This document shows positions 37,701-47,686 of a DNA stretch of 64,000 nt, piece after piece. Within the stretch, counting starts at the first letter, position 1. The number at the start of each line of letters is the position of its first letter. A program made the translations under genes and the position numbers. The notes beneath the pieces were generated by a model that made no database searches, was not told the origin of the DNA, and saw nothing but the letters and a program-made list of their open reading frames with translations. Origin of the DNA: Haemophilus pittmaniae (GTDB taxonomy: Bacteria; Pseudomonadota; Gammaproteobacteria; Enterobacterales; Pasteurellaceae); the NCBI RefSeq assembly GCF_900186995.1, contig NZ_LT906463.1:1364001-1428000 (forward strand), read 5' to 3'.

Positions 37701-38101
37701 CATTAGAGCCTTATGCTGCTGTTGGTTATATGCATGTGAAAAGCAAAGGTGCCAGCCGCGGAGAAATTACCTTAAACGAAAATAATCGTGATGTGGTGGT
37801 GACTTCCGTTGGGGTGCGGCCGAGCATTCCATTTATTGCCGGTGGAGTACAGTTTGATTTGACCGGCGATGTGGCTTATCACCGTTTCCACAAGGATCGG
37901 GCAACGGAAGGCCGCTTGCAGATTAATAATCAAAGTAGTGCCAATGTTTATAGCGAACCGTTGAAAGATGTGATGACCGCAGGGGTTGCACTACAAGCCC
38001 GTATCACACCGGCACTTAGTGTGAAATTAGGCTACCAAGGTGCCTATAACCACAATACCAAAGCGAATAACATTAATGCGGAATTACGCTTTCTGTTTTA
38101 A
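34793..38101 (+). CDS. subtilisin-type (S8) serine protease autotransporter
   Basis: A 1102-residue type Va secreted protein. A signal peptide (about residues 1-26, ending NIMAYQ) is followed by an S8 protease passenger with Asp74 (GVMDSGV), His157 (DSHGTHVGG) and Ser439 (SGGTSMAAPHVSG). An autotransporter beta-strand repeat lies near residues 598-632 (KNGQGTLTLTGNNTFTGKI), and a C-terminal 12-strand barrel in the last ~260 residues ends in Phe (AELRFLF). No Cys is seen in the passenger. It resembles Ssa1 of Mannheimia and NalP/SphB1-type proteases. Candidate substrates are other surface proteins or host immune proteins; this is inference. AAGGA precedes the ATG. Confidence 0.93.
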   Translation: MKKQVMSFQKTALALAVGFYAANIMAYQEQGQSGNTSSWESAEYLKDWGLVSMNASTAYAMGFNGSGVNIGVMDSGVLMSHPEFQDGRIHTVVSTGKYSKDGMRYPDAKFGFGGLNKDQPFDSNGKRNFDKNNNGDFVKGGAFSIDGGWHKGINDSHGTHVGGTMAASRNGEGMHGVAFGANLYSANTGGTDNMTYGPNQDYEFFLQGYSQLAANGAKVINNSWGSNRRVNSAFTGAKGYSTDSASNYQWQEIAGYGVAMMDIANITETTNEKDVMYLKDREEAAKAYYQFATQGEKSFLDAAYEVAKEKGLVQVFTAGNRSLMAESFTRASLPYFRPDAEKYWVNVTGQRGGDGYPNDVTPTNKWWSKYYDYASGSYGAASSDIQIYNYAGDAKWWTIAAPATNIYSAYVHIMNEDDYGAVNNDNYGSPIYKSSGGTSMAAPHVSGALGVILSRYPYMSADQARDVMLTTARQTTLRKGLEGQPLERWESAQGVPSKVWGWGILDLGKAMFGPGQLLGEFKVNLDQNDLWSNDISDKAIKARQLEDQAEAQTWSVRKAQLAALMQNRAGATAEEQAEYQVGLAREAARNARALQGYQGALVKNGQGTLTLTGNNTFTGKIIVNQGVLAGLNQSLATAENVVVNQGAGLDVLTSATVVRPSATGLQRENITATAQTVTATINQGGSLLLNDGVANLDVTFAEGAMLTPNLDEKILSQAAQNVQQPISVEGSGHFRGAEQALVGGQDSYAFFSLRNESNGNRLKVTAKKQAMSTIARTANEVALANALDAATTSSLYSGLLLSNRQNAYRIFDQLNYDSDLRAQQHNFLNDFMLRQQLNQTAVQRVKLNSATQLWTTAGFNRLTTDNLTSHSYNQLLGADFALNENGRLGLFFGATQSRHKVEQSSKDRALHLGVYGEQHFAQARVKVGFIQTWGKHEQRVGALQHLKTNSQTQDVFAELGYNLWPTEGFTLEPYAAVGYMHVKSKGASRGEITLNENNRDVVVTSVGVRPSIPFIAGGVQFDLTGDVAYHRFHKDRATEGRLQINNQSSANVYSEPLKDVMTAGVALQARITPALSVKLGYQGAYNHNTKANNINAELRFLF

Positions 38102-38118
38102 TTAAAAGGCTTCCCTCG

Positions 38119-38143
38119 AAGGCGCCATTTCGGCGCCTTTTTT
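38119..38143 (+). terminator. terminator after the autotransporter gene
   Basis: AAGGCGCC and GGCGCCTT pair around ATTTC, followed by T5. Confidence 0.9.
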
Positions 38144-38179
38144 CTGGGGCAATAGCAGTATGAAGGGGTAAAAATTAGA

Positions 38180-38258
38180 TTTTTAAATTAACACTAATAA
38201 AATCAATGTGTTAGGTGTTGTTTTTAGAAAAACTTTGTGAGTCAAGGGGGCGTTTTAT
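38180..38258 (+). repeat. dispersed 3' stem-loop element, copy 8
   Basis: The core TAATAAAATCAATGTGTTA is at 38195-38213 and GGGGGCGTTTTAT at 38246-38258. The arms TTAACACTAA and TTAGGTGTTG can pair with one bulge. Confidence 0.83.
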
Positions 38259-38342
38259 TTGCCCTTTACCCTAGGTTATTTTTTAAATTTTTATGCTAGA
38301 ATGCGCGCTTTGTATGACAGGCCGTATTATTGAGAACGCGTT

Positions 38343-38885
38343 ATGAATAAACAACTTGAATTAATCAAATCCGCCATTAAATCCATTCCCGATCATCCGA
38401 AGCCGGGGATTATTTTCCGTGATATTACCAGTTTGTTGGAAAATCCGGCCGCATTTCATGCGGTAGTTGACCTTATTGTCGGACGATATAAGGATAAAGG
38501 CCTGACCAAGGTGCTGGGAACAGAATCCCGTGGCTTTATTTTTGGTGCGCCGGTCGCTTTAGCATTAAATTTGCCTTTTGAATTAGTGCGTAAACCGGGC
38601 AAATTACCGCGTGAAACTATTGCTCAAAGTTATCAATTGGAATACGGCGAAGATACTTTAGAAATGCATACCGATGCGATTACGGCAGGCGATAAAGTGT
38701 TAGTCATTGATGATTTATTGGCGACTGGCGGAACCGTCGAAGCAACCGTGAAATTAGTACAACGTCTAGGCGGTGAAGTAAAAGATGCTGCATTTGTAAT
38801 TAATTTACCGGATTTGGGCGGCCAAAGCCGTTTAACTGCGCTTGGCGTGGAATGTTTCACCTTAGTTGATTTTGCAGGACATTAA
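38343..38885 (+). CDS. apt: adenine phosphoribosyltransferase
   Basis: A 180-residue salvage enzyme making AMP from adenine and PRPP. The PRPP loop is [20 protein letters not shown] near residues 120-139, and the N-terminal segment [15 protein letters not shown] is family-typical. The stop overlaps the dnaX start by one base (TAATG), so the apt-dnaX pair is coupled as in E. coli. Confidence 0.97.
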   Translation: MNKQLELIKSAIKSIPDHPKPGIIFRDITSLLENPAAFHAVVDLIVGRYKDKGLTKVLGTESRGFIFGAPVALALNLPFELVRKPGKLPRETIAQSYQLEYGEDTLEMHTDAITAGDKVLVIDDLLATGGTVEATVKLVQRLGGEVKDAAFVINLPDLGGQSRLTALGVECFTLVDFAGH

Positions 38886-41008
38886 TGAGCTATCAAGTGT
38901 TGGCCCGTAAATGGCGGCCACAAACCTTTGCCGATGTGGTGGGACAACAGCATGTGTTGGCCGCATTGGAAAATGGCTTAAGGGAAAATCGGCTACATCA
39001 TGCCTATCTTTTTTCCGGAACCCGTGGCGTCGGTAAAACCTCGATTGCCCGTTTGTTTGCTAAGGGCTTAAATTGCGTGCACGGGATCACCGCCGAGCCT
39101 TGCGGAGAATGTGAAAATTGTAAAGCCATTGAAGCGGGTAACTTCATTGATTTAATCGAAATCGATGCGGCTTCCCGTACTAAAGTGGAAGACACCCGAG
39201 AATTATTGGACAACGTACAATATAAGCCGGTAGTCGGTCGTTATAAGGTGTATCTGATCGATGAAGTGCATATGTTGTCACGTCATTCGTTTAACGCGCT
39301 ATTAAAAACCCTGGAAGAGCCACCGGAATATGTCAAATTTCTACTGGCTACAACGGATCCACAAAAATTACCGATTACCATTCTTTCGCGCTGTATGCAG
39401 TTTCATCTAAAAGCCTTGGATGACAAACAAATCAGTGCCCATTTGCATAAAATTTTGACTGCGGAGCAAATCCCATTTGTGGATGCGGCTTTGGATAAAT
39501 TAGCCAAAGCAGCGCAGGGGAGTGTGCGTGACAGTTTAAGCCTCACGGATCAAGCCATCGCTATGGGCAATGGCAAAATTGAGTTGGAAACCGTAAATGC
39601 CATGCTCGGTTTATTGGATGAAAATCAGCCCCTTGAGATTATTTATGCCTTGCATCAAGGTAATGGCGAACGGTTGATGAAAACCATTCAAACGGTTGCC
39701 GATAAAGCGGGCGACTGGGATGAATTACTGACCGAAACGGCAGAAAAACTGCACCAAATAGCGCTATTACAATTGTTGCGTAATGCTTCTCAGGATGAAA
39801 ACGATCATTTGGCTTTTTTAGCTAAGCATATGGCTCCGGAAGACGTACAATTTTTCTATCAAGTGATTGTCAGCGGTCGTCAAGAATTAAATGCCGCTCC
39901 AAATCGCCGTATCGGTGCGGAAATGACGTTATTGAGGGCGTTGGCATTCCACCCAAAGTTCCTTACGGCAGCACCCAAGGCTAACCCGCAAAGGGTTCAG
40001 CCCATTTCAACTCCGCCGGATAATTCTGCGGAAGCTATTGAAATGCGGGTGTTGTCGCAAAATATCAAAGCAACCTATTCCTCCCAACAAACCCAGAAAA
40101 CTGCTAGATCAGTGCCACCACCTCAAGCACTGAGTGCAACCTCAACCTCTTCAGGTAATTTGGATTTGCCGGCCTTTGCCGCGTTGCAAGCGCTTAATCA
40201 TTTATCGGCAATGGAACAGGCGGAGCGCCAGGAACAAAAGGCGGCGGAAGCACAGGCGTTGCAACAAAGTCGTCAGCAGTTGGAAGCCTTGGAGGTTGCG
40301 CAACAACAAAAATCCTCCGGGTTAACCGAGCTGCCGATTATCAAAATGACGCCACCGAAAAAACGCCCACAAGCAACGGTGCGCGTTCAAGCTGAGGTAC
40401 CGGAAAGTTTTTCCCGCTTACAAAATACCATGGAAGATAATCAGGATATGGCGGAGGAAGAACAGGAAATCGAGCAACAGGAATGCCTGGATGCCGAAAC
40501 CTACCGTTGGGAATGGAGTAATCCTGAATTGGCTAAATTCGATAGCGGTGTGCGTCCATCGGAAATCAAACAGGCGATTTTGCAGGGCATTACGCCGGAA
40601 TTGCGGGATAAAATTATTGCTATCACGCAGGTTCAAGATCCTTGGACTGATTGGGTGGAACGTTGTGGTATTAGCGGCTTTAGCAAAGAATTGGCGCTGA
40701 ATTGCTTTTTGCTGAGTCAGGATGAAAATACTCTTAATCTCGGATTGCATTCCGACAAGGTCCATTTGCGCCAAACGCGGAATATTGAAGCCTTGGCCGG
40801 AGCGCTTAGCCGTTTTCTGGAGAAACCTTTGCAATTAAACGTGCAATTAGATGATTCTGATGTGCGTACTCCGATGGATTATCGCCAAGCGACCTATCGC
40901 GAATTAAGTGATAAGGCACGCGAAGCTCTCCAACAGGATAAAAAGATCCTGTTGTTGCAAAAGGAATTTGCTGCTGTTTTGGATGTTGAAAGCATCCGTC
41001 CCGTATAA
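38885..41008 (+). CDS. dnaX: DNA polymerase III subunit tau/gamma
   Basis: A 707-residue clamp-loader ATPase that holds the replisome together. The AAA+ module has Walker A GTRGVGKTS, a four-Cys zinc module (CVHGITAEPCGECENC) and Walker B LIDEVHM. Residues about 370-540 are a Gln/Ala/Glu-rich linker, and the C-terminal tau domain that contacts polymerase and helicase follows. E. coli makes gamma by -1 frameshifting; a clear in-frame A-AAA-AAG signal is not present here. Confidence 0.95.
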   Translation: MSYQVLARKWRPQTFADVVGQQHVLAALENGLRENRLHHAYLFSGTRGVGKTSIARLFAKGLNCVHGITAEPCGECENCKAIEAGNFIDLIEIDAASRTKVEDTRELLDNVQYKPVVGRYKVYLIDEVHMLSRHSFNALLKTLEEPPEYVKFLLATTDPQKLPITILSRCMQFHLKALDDKQISAHLHKILTAEQIPFVDAALDKLAKAAQGSVRDSLSLTDQAIAMGNGKIELETVNAMLGLLDENQPLEIIYALHQGNGERLMKTIQTVADKAGDWDELLTETAEKLHQIALLQLLRNASQDENDHLAFLAKHMAPEDVQFFYQVIVSGRQELNAAPNRRIGAEMTLLRALAFHPKFLTAAPKANPQRVQPISTPPDNSAEAIEMRVLSQNIKATYSSQQTQKTARSVPPPQALSATSTSSGNLDLPAFAALQALNHLSAMEQAERQEQKAAEAQALQQSRQQLEALEVAQQQKSSGLTELPIIKMTPPKKRPQATVRVQAEVPESFSRLQNTMEDNQDMAEEEQEIEQQECLDAETYRWEWSNPELAKFDSGVRPSEIKQAILQGITPELRDKIIAITQVQDPWTDWVERCGISGFSKELALNCFLLSQDENTLNLGLHSDKVHLRQTRNIEALAGALSRFLEKPLQLNVQLDDSDVRTPMDYRQATYRELSDKAREALQQDKKILLLQKEFAAVLDVESIRPV

Positions 41009-41035
41009 TTTTTTTTTACTCTCTAAGGAAATACA

Positions 41036-41884
41036 ATGGCGTTTAGTTCGCTTTTTACTTTATTGGATGATATTGCATCCCTGTTAGATGATGTGGCGTT
41101 AATGACCAAAGCCGCGACCAAAAAAACTGTCGGTGTGTTAGGGGATGATTTGGCATTGAATGCCAATCAGGTAGCCGGTGCCACTGCTGAACGGGAATTA
41201 CCCATCGTTTGGGCGGTAGCTAAGGGCTCATTAGCCAATAAAGCTATTTTAATTCCATTGGCTTTATTACTTTCTACGTTCCTACCGGTTGCCATCATTC
41301 CTTTATTGATGCTAGGCGGTGCTTACCTTTGTTTTGAAGGTGTGGAAAAACTGCTACATAAATGGTTACCGCATGAGGAAACCGAAGAGGCGGTTGGCGC
41401 GTTTAACGAACAGGCAAAAATCAAAGGGGCAGTACGTACCGATTTCATCCTTTCGGCGGAAATTATTATTATCGCTCTTGGCGTGCTAGCGGAAAGCGAA
41501 TTAACTACGCGCATCATTAGTCTCTGCGTGATTGGCGTAGCGATCACCATTTTTGTGTATGGTTTGGTTGGTTTAATCGTAAAAGCCGACGATTTTGGCC
41601 TGTATCTGATGCGTAAAGGTGGAGTAGCGGCGGCCTCAGGACGAGGTATTTTATGGGTAATGCCGAAATTTATGCGCGCCTTAAGCGTGTTGGGCACCTT
41701 GGCGATGTTCTTAGTGGGGGGCGGTATTTTTGTACATAACTGGCCTTGGTTGCATCATTGGTTGGAAAACTACGGCTTGTTAGATGGCATGCTAGAAAAT
41801 CTGGCCAATTTAATTGTCGGTTTAGTCGTTGGTGCTTTAGCTTGCGCTGTGGTATTACCGGCCTTGCGTTTGATAAAAAAATAA
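41036..41884 (+). CDS. DUF808 family inner membrane protein (YedI-like)
   Basis: A 282-residue membrane protein with about six hydrophobic segments. The conserved N-terminus FSSLFTLLDDIASLLDDVAL and the following DDLALNANQV segment are typical of DUF808/YedI. The function is unknown. It follows dnaX after 27 bases with AAGGAAA before the ATG, so it may be read from the same mRNA; in E. coli this slot holds ybaB-recR. Confidence 0.85.
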   Translation: MAFSSLFTLLDDIASLLDDVALMTKAATKKTVGVLGDDLALNANQVAGATAERELPIVWAVAKGSLANKAILIPLALLLSTFLPVAIIPLLMLGGAYLCFEGVEKLLHKWLPHEETEEAVGAFNEQAKIKGAVRTDFILSAEIIIIALGVLAESELTTRIISLCVIGVAITIFVYGLVGLIVKADDFGLYLMRKGGVAAASGRGILWVMPKFMRALSVLGTLAMFLVGGGIFVHNWPWLHHWLENYGLLDGMLENLANLIVGLVVGALACAVVLPALRLIKK

Positions 41885-41902
41885 GTCAAGCAACGAAATA
41901 CA

Positions 41903-41965
41903 GGTTTTTAAAATCAACTCTAATAAAATCAATGACTTAGGTGTTGTTTTAAGAAAAACTCTAAA
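41903..41965 (+). repeat. dispersed 3' stem-loop element, copy 9 (3' block lost)
   Basis: The core TAATAAAATCAATGACTTA is at 41921-41939 with arms AAAATCAACTCTAA and TTAGGTGTTGTTTT. The GGGGCGTTTTA block is missing; the proA/DUF808 terminator begins instead. Confidence 0.8.
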
Positions 41966-41970
41966 AAAAG

Positions 41971-41998
41971 ACCCCGCGTTTTTGATGCGGGGTTTTTG
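41971..41998. terminator. bidirectional terminator between the DUF808 gene and proA
   Basis: ACCCCGC and GCGGGGT form the stem, with A7 before and T5 after. Confidence 0.88.
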
Positions 41999-43252
41999 TT
42001 ATGCGCGGCTAGTGTAGTCGCCGATGCAGACCCATTTATAGGATGTGAGCGCTTCTAAGCCCATTGGACCGCGAGCATGCAGTTTTTGAGTGCTTACCGC
42101 AACTTCGGCTCCGAGACCAAACTGTCCACCGTCGGTGAAACGGGTACTGGCGTTTAGATAAACCGCCGCCGCATCCACTTGACGGATAAATTGGCGACCG
42201 AGCGCGATATTTTCGGTCAAGATACTTTCCGAGTGGCCTGTACCATAATGGCGGATATGCGCGATAGCTTGTTCGATGTCATCCACTAAGACCACATTTA
42301 AATCAAGGGAACCCCATTCTTGGGCCAATTCTTGTTCTTGCACGAGGCTAACATCGGCATTTAATGCTTGTAATAGATGCAAGGCATCACCCTGGGCATG
42401 GTAACGCACCTTTTTCGGTTTGAGATAATCCGTTAGGCGTTGGAGGAATTGCTCTGCAATTGAGCGTTGTAGCAACAGGGTTTCCAAGGTGTTGCAGGTG
42501 CTTGGCCGTTGCGTTTTAGCATTACTAATCACTTCTAACGCTTTTTGCTGGTCGGCACTTTGTTCTACGAAAAGATGGCATACGCCCACGCCACCAACAA
42601 TTACCGGAATGGTGGAATGTTGTTTGCATAGTTCATGTAAGCCGGCACCACCACGCGGAATAATCATATCCACGTAGCGATCGAGTTTTAACAATTGCAT
42701 TACGAGATCGCGATTAGGATCGGTGATTGCCTGTACCGCATGCGGCGGTAGACCGGCTAAGCGTAGGGCTTGTTGCACCACTTCAACTAAGATCTCATTG
42801 GAATGTCGGGTTTCTTTACCGCCTCGCAAAATGACTGCATTACCGGTTTTGATGCATAGTGAAGCAACATCAATGGTAACGTTTGGACGGGCTTCATAAA
42901 TTGTGCCGATCACTCCTAGCGGAGTACGGATACGTTCAATTTTTAGACCGTTGTCGAGTACGCCACCATCGATGATTTTTCCAACCGGATCGGCAAGGGA
43001 AATGACATGGCGTACATCGTTGGCAATAGATTGTAATCGTTCCGGTGTGAGCAATAGGCGATCAATAAGAGCTTCCGATAGGCCGTTTTCGCGGGCTGTG
43101 GCAATATCCAGTTGATTGGCTGCGAGAATGGCCGCGGATTGCATTTCCAACTGTTCGGCAATAATTTTAAGAGCATGATTTTTTTGAGCGGTGGAAAGTT
43201 GCGCCAATATGAAGGCGGCCTGTTTGGCCTGGCGGCCCATTTCTTCTAACAT
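41999..43252 (-). CDS. proA: glutamate-5-semialdehyde dehydrogenase (gamma-glutamyl phosphate reductase)
   Basis: A 417-residue aldehyde-dehydrogenase-fold enzyme that reduces gamma-glutamyl phosphate with NADPH in proline synthesis. The catalytic Cys is Cys253 in [12 protein letters not shown], and the cofactor and substrate segments [16 protein letters not shown] and [10 protein letters not shown] are conserved. Length equals E. coli ProA (417). proB is not adjacent. The next gene upstream on the same strand is the TRIC-like channel, 27 bases away. Confidence 0.96.
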   Translation of the reverse strand: MLEEMGRQAKQAAFILAQLSTAQKNHALKIIAEQLEMQSAAILAANQLDIATARENGLSEALIDRLLLTPERLQSIANDVRHVISLADPVGKIIDGGVLDNGLKIERIRTPLGVIGTIYEARPNVTIDVASLCIKTGNAVILRGGKETRHSNEILVEVVQQALRLAGLPPHAVQAITDPNRDLVMQLLKLDRYVDMIIPRGGAGLHELCKQHSTIPVIVGGVGVCHLFVEQSADQQKALEVISNAKTQRPSTCNTLETLLLQRSIAEQFLQRLTDYLKPKKVRYHAQGDALHLLQALNADVSLVQEQELAQEWGSLDLNVVLVDDIEQAIAHIRHYGTGHSESILTENIALGRQFIRQVDAAAVYLNASTRFTDGGQFGLGAEVAVSTQKLHARGPMGLEALTSYKWVCIGDYTSRA

Positions 43253-43279
43253 AATGATCCTTATTGATTTTTTTAAAAT

Positions 43280-43942
43280 TTATTTGGTTTTTGGTGGGAG
43301 TTTATCGCTGTGATCGTCATCCGGTTGTTGGTAATCGAATACCGGCAACCCCCAGCCATAATGTAGTGCTAGCATACGCAGGCTAAAGCCGCTAAATAAT
43401 GTAATCAGCACAGAAATATTGTGTTCGACATTGAGTGCCTGTAATCCCATGTATACCACGGCAGAGAAGAAGGACACACTGGCGTAGAGTTCTTTTTGGA
43501 ACACCAGCGGAATACGATTACATAACAGATCGCGCAATACACCACCAAATGCGCCTGTGGTGGTGGCGGCAATCGAAACAATTGTGAAACCATAACCCAT
43601 ATCCATGGCGATTTGAGCCCCAATAATGGAATAAACAATTAACCCAACAGCATCCAATACCAAGAAAATAGTGCGGAAATAACGCATGAAATGATTAATA
43701 AAAGGGGCGATAAACACGGTGAGAACGGCAGCACTGGCAACCATAATAAAATATTCGGGGTGTTTTACCCAACCGAGTGGATAGTGGCCAAGCAACACAT
43801 CGCGAACCGTGCCGCCACCAATAGCGGTTACGCAGGCGATGATAATCACGCCAAAAATATCCATTTTTTGTCGACCGGCGGCGAGAGCGCCGGTGATGCC
43901 TTCGGCGGTAATGCCGATAATATATAACACGGTGAGTAGCAT
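43280..43942 (-). CDS. TRIC-family (UPF0126, YadS-like) cation channel protein
   Basis: A 220-residue protein with two repeats of about three membrane helices each and glycine-rich turns, as in UPF0126: [16 protein letters not shown] in the first repeat and [15 protein letters not shown] in the second. The duplicated GG-x-(V/L)-RD(V/L)L motif is the signature of prokaryotic TRIC-type trimeric cation channels. It probably forms an operon with proA. The physiological ion is not known. Confidence 0.85.
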   Translation of the reverse strand: MLLTVLYIIGITAEGITGALAAGRQKMDIFGVIIIACVTAIGGGTVRDVLLGHYPLGWVKHPEYFIMVASAAVLTVFIAPFINHFMRYFRTIFLVLDAVGLIVYSIIGAQIAMDMGYGFTIVSIAATTTGAFGGVLRDLLCNRIPLVFQKELYASVSFFSAVVYMGLQALNVEHNISVLITLFSGFSLRMLALHYGWGLPVFDYQQPDDDHSDKLPPKTK

Positions 43943-44081
43943 GAAAGGTCGTCCAAATAGGGCTGAATGTCACTGCAAAAGTGTCGCGTATTTTAAAAGG
44001 GAAAGGGGCAAAATGCACGGAACTCTTTCAAAAAAAACGTTTTTTTGTATAATGGTCGCTCTCTTTTGTCGGGGAAATTTT

Positions 44082-44870
44082 ATGTCTGAAGAACAATCCA
44101 AACTTGTTGCCCTGTCTGCAGCGTTAGTGCCATCGGTGCTCTTATTGGCCATCGAATATCTGATAGGGCAGCTAACCGCGCAACAGGCCATATTGCCGTA
44201 TTTTGCTTTTGCCTTATTATTTGGCCAATTACTTTGTTTGATTGTTTTTGTAAAAGGCCAAATTTGCCCGGGGCAGCGTAGTCGGTTGATTCGGGCAAAC
44301 AGCGCACTAGCTTTGTATTGGATCGTTTGGCTGGCATTCGCCTTGTTACAACAAAATACCTCGCTGATTGCCTATGCAGTATGCGGTTTATGCGCTTGTT
44401 ATGCGGTATTTACCCAACCGAAGGATGCTCAGGCCGGCCGTGGCTTTTTATTGATGGCAGCTGCTGTGTGTGGTTTAGGCATGCTGGGGTATTTGAGTGT
44501 GTTTCTTTCGGTAGCAAACGCCGATTTTCTTCGCTTTAATCCCTTTGCCCAATTGGTCGTCGGTGTATTCATCGCGAATATAGCATTGGTGGTGGCGCGT
44601 AATCGGGTGCAAGGATTTATTGCTTTGCTACCATTGTTGGCGATTGCATTGTTGGCAATCAATGCGTTTGCTGTGTTGGTTTGGCTATTTTTCCATGCTG
44701 AATTGAACGAATTGCAAACACTGGCAATGGCGATTTATTTCGTGGTGCATGTATTGATGGCGGGCAGTTTATTATGGGCAGGCTTGAAAAATCATAAACT
44801 CAATTATAATGGTCTGTTAATTCTCTTCTTTATGGTGGCTTCGCTACCGCTATGGAGTGCTTTTATTTAA
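44082..44870 (+). CDS. polytopic membrane protein of unknown function
   Basis: A 262-residue, very hydrophobic protein with about eight membrane helices and short loops. I recognise no family motif. ATG 44082 follows a GGGGAAAT ribosome site; a much longer upstream reading through the divergent yadS-like gene is not credible. The stop overlaps the start of the following DMT transporter by one base (TAATG), so the products may work together. Confidence 0.75.
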   Translation: MSEEQSKLVALSAALVPSVLLLAIEYLIGQLTAQQAILPYFAFALLFGQLLCLIVFVKGQICPGQRSRLIRANSALALYWIVWLAFALLQQNTSLIAYAVCGLCACYAVFTQPKDAQAGRGFLLMAAAVCGLGMLGYLSVFLSVANADFLRFNPFAQLVVGVFIANIALVVARNRVQGFIALLPLLAIALLAINAFAVLVWLFFHAELNELQTLAMAIYFVVHVLMAGSLLWAGLKNHKLNYNGLLILFFMVASLPLWSAFI

Positions 44871-45754
44871 TGGAAAAGCAAGTTTATGCTGCGCCCTTAT
44901 TGATAGCTGGTTGTGTCCTATTTGGCTTGGGAAGCATTATTGTAAAATTTGTACCCGTAGGTGGTTATGCCATTGCTTCTTGGCGTTTATTAATCGCTTC
45001 GGGGATTTTTTTCATCTTGATGAAACTCAAACGACAGCGTTTGCCGAGCCATCCAAGGGCATTGCTCTATTGCGCCTTAGCTGGAGTTTTTCTGGCATTC
45101 GATTTGGCCTTTTGGCATGAAAGTATTTATGCCGTGGGCCCAGGCATTTCTACCTTACTCAATAGTCTGCAAATATTCTTTTTGGCCGCGATCGGTTATG
45201 TATTTTTTGCCGAGCGACAAAGCAAATTACAGTTAATCAGTTTATTGTTGGCGGTTATTGGTGTTGTACTGATTACTGGGAAGGAATTAAGTCATAATCT
45301 TGAGGGGATTTACGGCATTATTATCGGTTTAGTCTCAGCGGGCATGTTAGCCGCATCCATGGTTATGCTGAAGCAGGTGCATAAGGCACAGGTGACGGGC
45401 TTATTTCCATTGATGTTTTTATTAAGCCTAAGCGGTGCCTTGGTGCTGATTATTCCATCGTTGTACTTCAATTTTGACCATCTCTATCCAACCAATTGGA
45501 CGGATTGGGGCTTAATTTTTATTTATGGTGCGGTGATGCAATGTGTAGCTTGGGGGGCGATTGCCTATGCGATTCCGATGTTGCCGTTGGGGCTAACCGG
45601 CTTATTACTGCTCAGCGAGCCGGTAATTGCATTGTTTATTGATTATTTCGGTTTGGATAAGGCAATAGACGGTTGGCAATGGTTTGGCGCTTCATTGACC
45701 TTATTGGCAATTTATTTAGGTTCCTTTAAACCTAAAACCAAAAAAGTGCGGTAA
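44870..45754 (+). CDS. EamA/DMT-superfamily transporter
   Basis: A 294-residue protein with ten predicted helices in two EamA repeats. The first repeat holds GSIIVKFVPVGGYAIASWRL and the second includes WGAIAYAIPMLPLGLTGLLL. Members export amino acids, metabolites or drugs; the substrate is unknown. Start ATG 44870 overlaps the previous stop. The last codons, ...KKVR-stop, are encoded by an uptake sequence (AAAAAAGTGCGGTAA), which also forms one arm of the terminator. Confidence 0.85.
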   Translation: MEKQVYAAPLLIAGCVLFGLGSIIVKFVPVGGYAIASWRLLIASGIFFILMKLKRQRLPSHPRALLYCALAGVFLAFDLAFWHESIYAVGPGISTLLNSLQIFFLAAIGYVFFAERQSKLQLISLLLAVIGVVLITGKELSHNLEGIYGIIIGLVSAGMLAASMVMLKQVHKAQVTGLFPLMFLLSLSGALVLIIPSLYFNFDHLYPTNWTDWGLIFIYGAVMQCVAWGAIAYAIPMLPLGLTGLLLLSEPVIALFIDYFGLDKAIDGWQWFGASLTLLAIYLGSFKPKTKKVR

Positions 45755-45770
45755 AAACCGCACTTTTTGT
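45741..45770. terminator. terminator from paired uptake sequences, overlapping the DMT stop codon
   Basis: AAAAAGTGCGGT and ACCGCACTTTTT pair around AAA. The left arm is inside the coding sequence, and the structure lies between convergent genes. Confidence 0.88.
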
Positions 45771-45779
45771 TTGTTAATT

Positions 45780-46016
45780 TTAGACTTTATCTTTGAATTC
45801 CGCCGCCTTGGTTTTTAGATATTGATAAAGCTCATCTTTAATCCGTAATTTCTCTTTTTTAAGGTTCTCAATTTCCGTATGAGTTGCGAGCTTAATATTT
45901 TCCACTTTATTTTTAATATCTTGATCTAATTGGTTATGTTTTTCAAAAAGGCGGTCAAAGTATTGATCTTTTTCGCTTTTTAGTTTGGTAATTAAATCTC
46001 GAAATTCTGGAAACAT
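45780..46016 (-). CDS. DUF465/YdcH family small coiled-coil protein
   Basis: A 78-residue, highly charged and almost entirely helical protein (MFPEFRDLITKLKSEKD, then LKKEKLRIKDELYQYLK). The DUF465/YdcH family has this length and the central KKEKLxLKDE motif. The function is unknown. GGAG lies upstream of the ATG. It is convergent with the DMT transporter gene and divergent from serS. Confidence 0.85.
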   Translation of the reverse strand: MFPEFRDLITKLKSEKDQYFDRLFEKHNQLDQDIKNKVENIKLATHTEIENLKKEKLRIKDELYQYLKTKAAEFKDKV

Positions 46017-46221
46017 AGGCTTCTCCTGTTGGTTGATAACTCAGAGTTATACTACTCCTTCAATGTCTAAAATAAACCCCATAAAAGAAAAACTGTGAGG
46101 CTGCTCACAAAAAAATCCTCTTGTTTTTTTACGCTTTTTTTATGTTCAACAAGGCGCTGCAACTGGTTTATTCCGCTAAAGCGCGTTAGAATAAGGACGA
46201 ATTAATCTTCACTTTTTATAA

Positions 46222-47517
<1,296 letters not shown>

Positions 47518-47531
47518 TCGATAAAAGCCAA

Positions 47532-47564
47532 TAAAAAAGTGCGGTCAGTTAACCGCACTTTTTT
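47532..47564. terminator. terminator from paired uptake sequences after serS
   Basis: AAAAAAGTGCGGT and ACCGCACTTTTTT pair around CAGTTA. This is a perfect AAGTGCGGT inverted pair. Confidence 0.92.
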
Positions 47565-47572
47565 ATGTCCTT

Positions 47573-47678
47573 AAATGTGACATTAAAACGCCCCATGAAT
47601 ATCCTTTAAATTTACAAAAATCAAATGTAACTCATTGATTTTATTGATATGATATTTCAAGAGAGATAACGTGACAGG
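47573..47678 (-). repeat. dispersed 3' stem-loop element, copy 10 (long form)
   Basis: On the plus strand: GTGACATTAAAACGCCCC at 47577, core TAACTCATTGATTTTATT at 47628-47645, second GTGACA at 47671. The GTGAC spacing is 94. It lies between convergent serS and the afuA-like gene. Confidence 0.85.
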
Positions 47679-47686
47679 GCTTTTGC

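Noticed and set aside
40340..40420. Possible -1 frameshift site for a short gamma form in dnaX (CCG-AAA-AAA-CGC followed by an early TGA in the -1 frame)
   Set aside because: The heptamer is not X-XXY-YYZ in the zero frame, as A-AAA-AAG is in E. coli, and I see no supporting Shine-Dalgarno or hairpin. Too weak to call.
43809..44081. N-terminal extension of the 44082 membrane protein
   Set aside because: It would run antisense through the start of the TRIC-like gene, is not hydrophobic like the rest, and a good ribosome site precedes ATG 44082.
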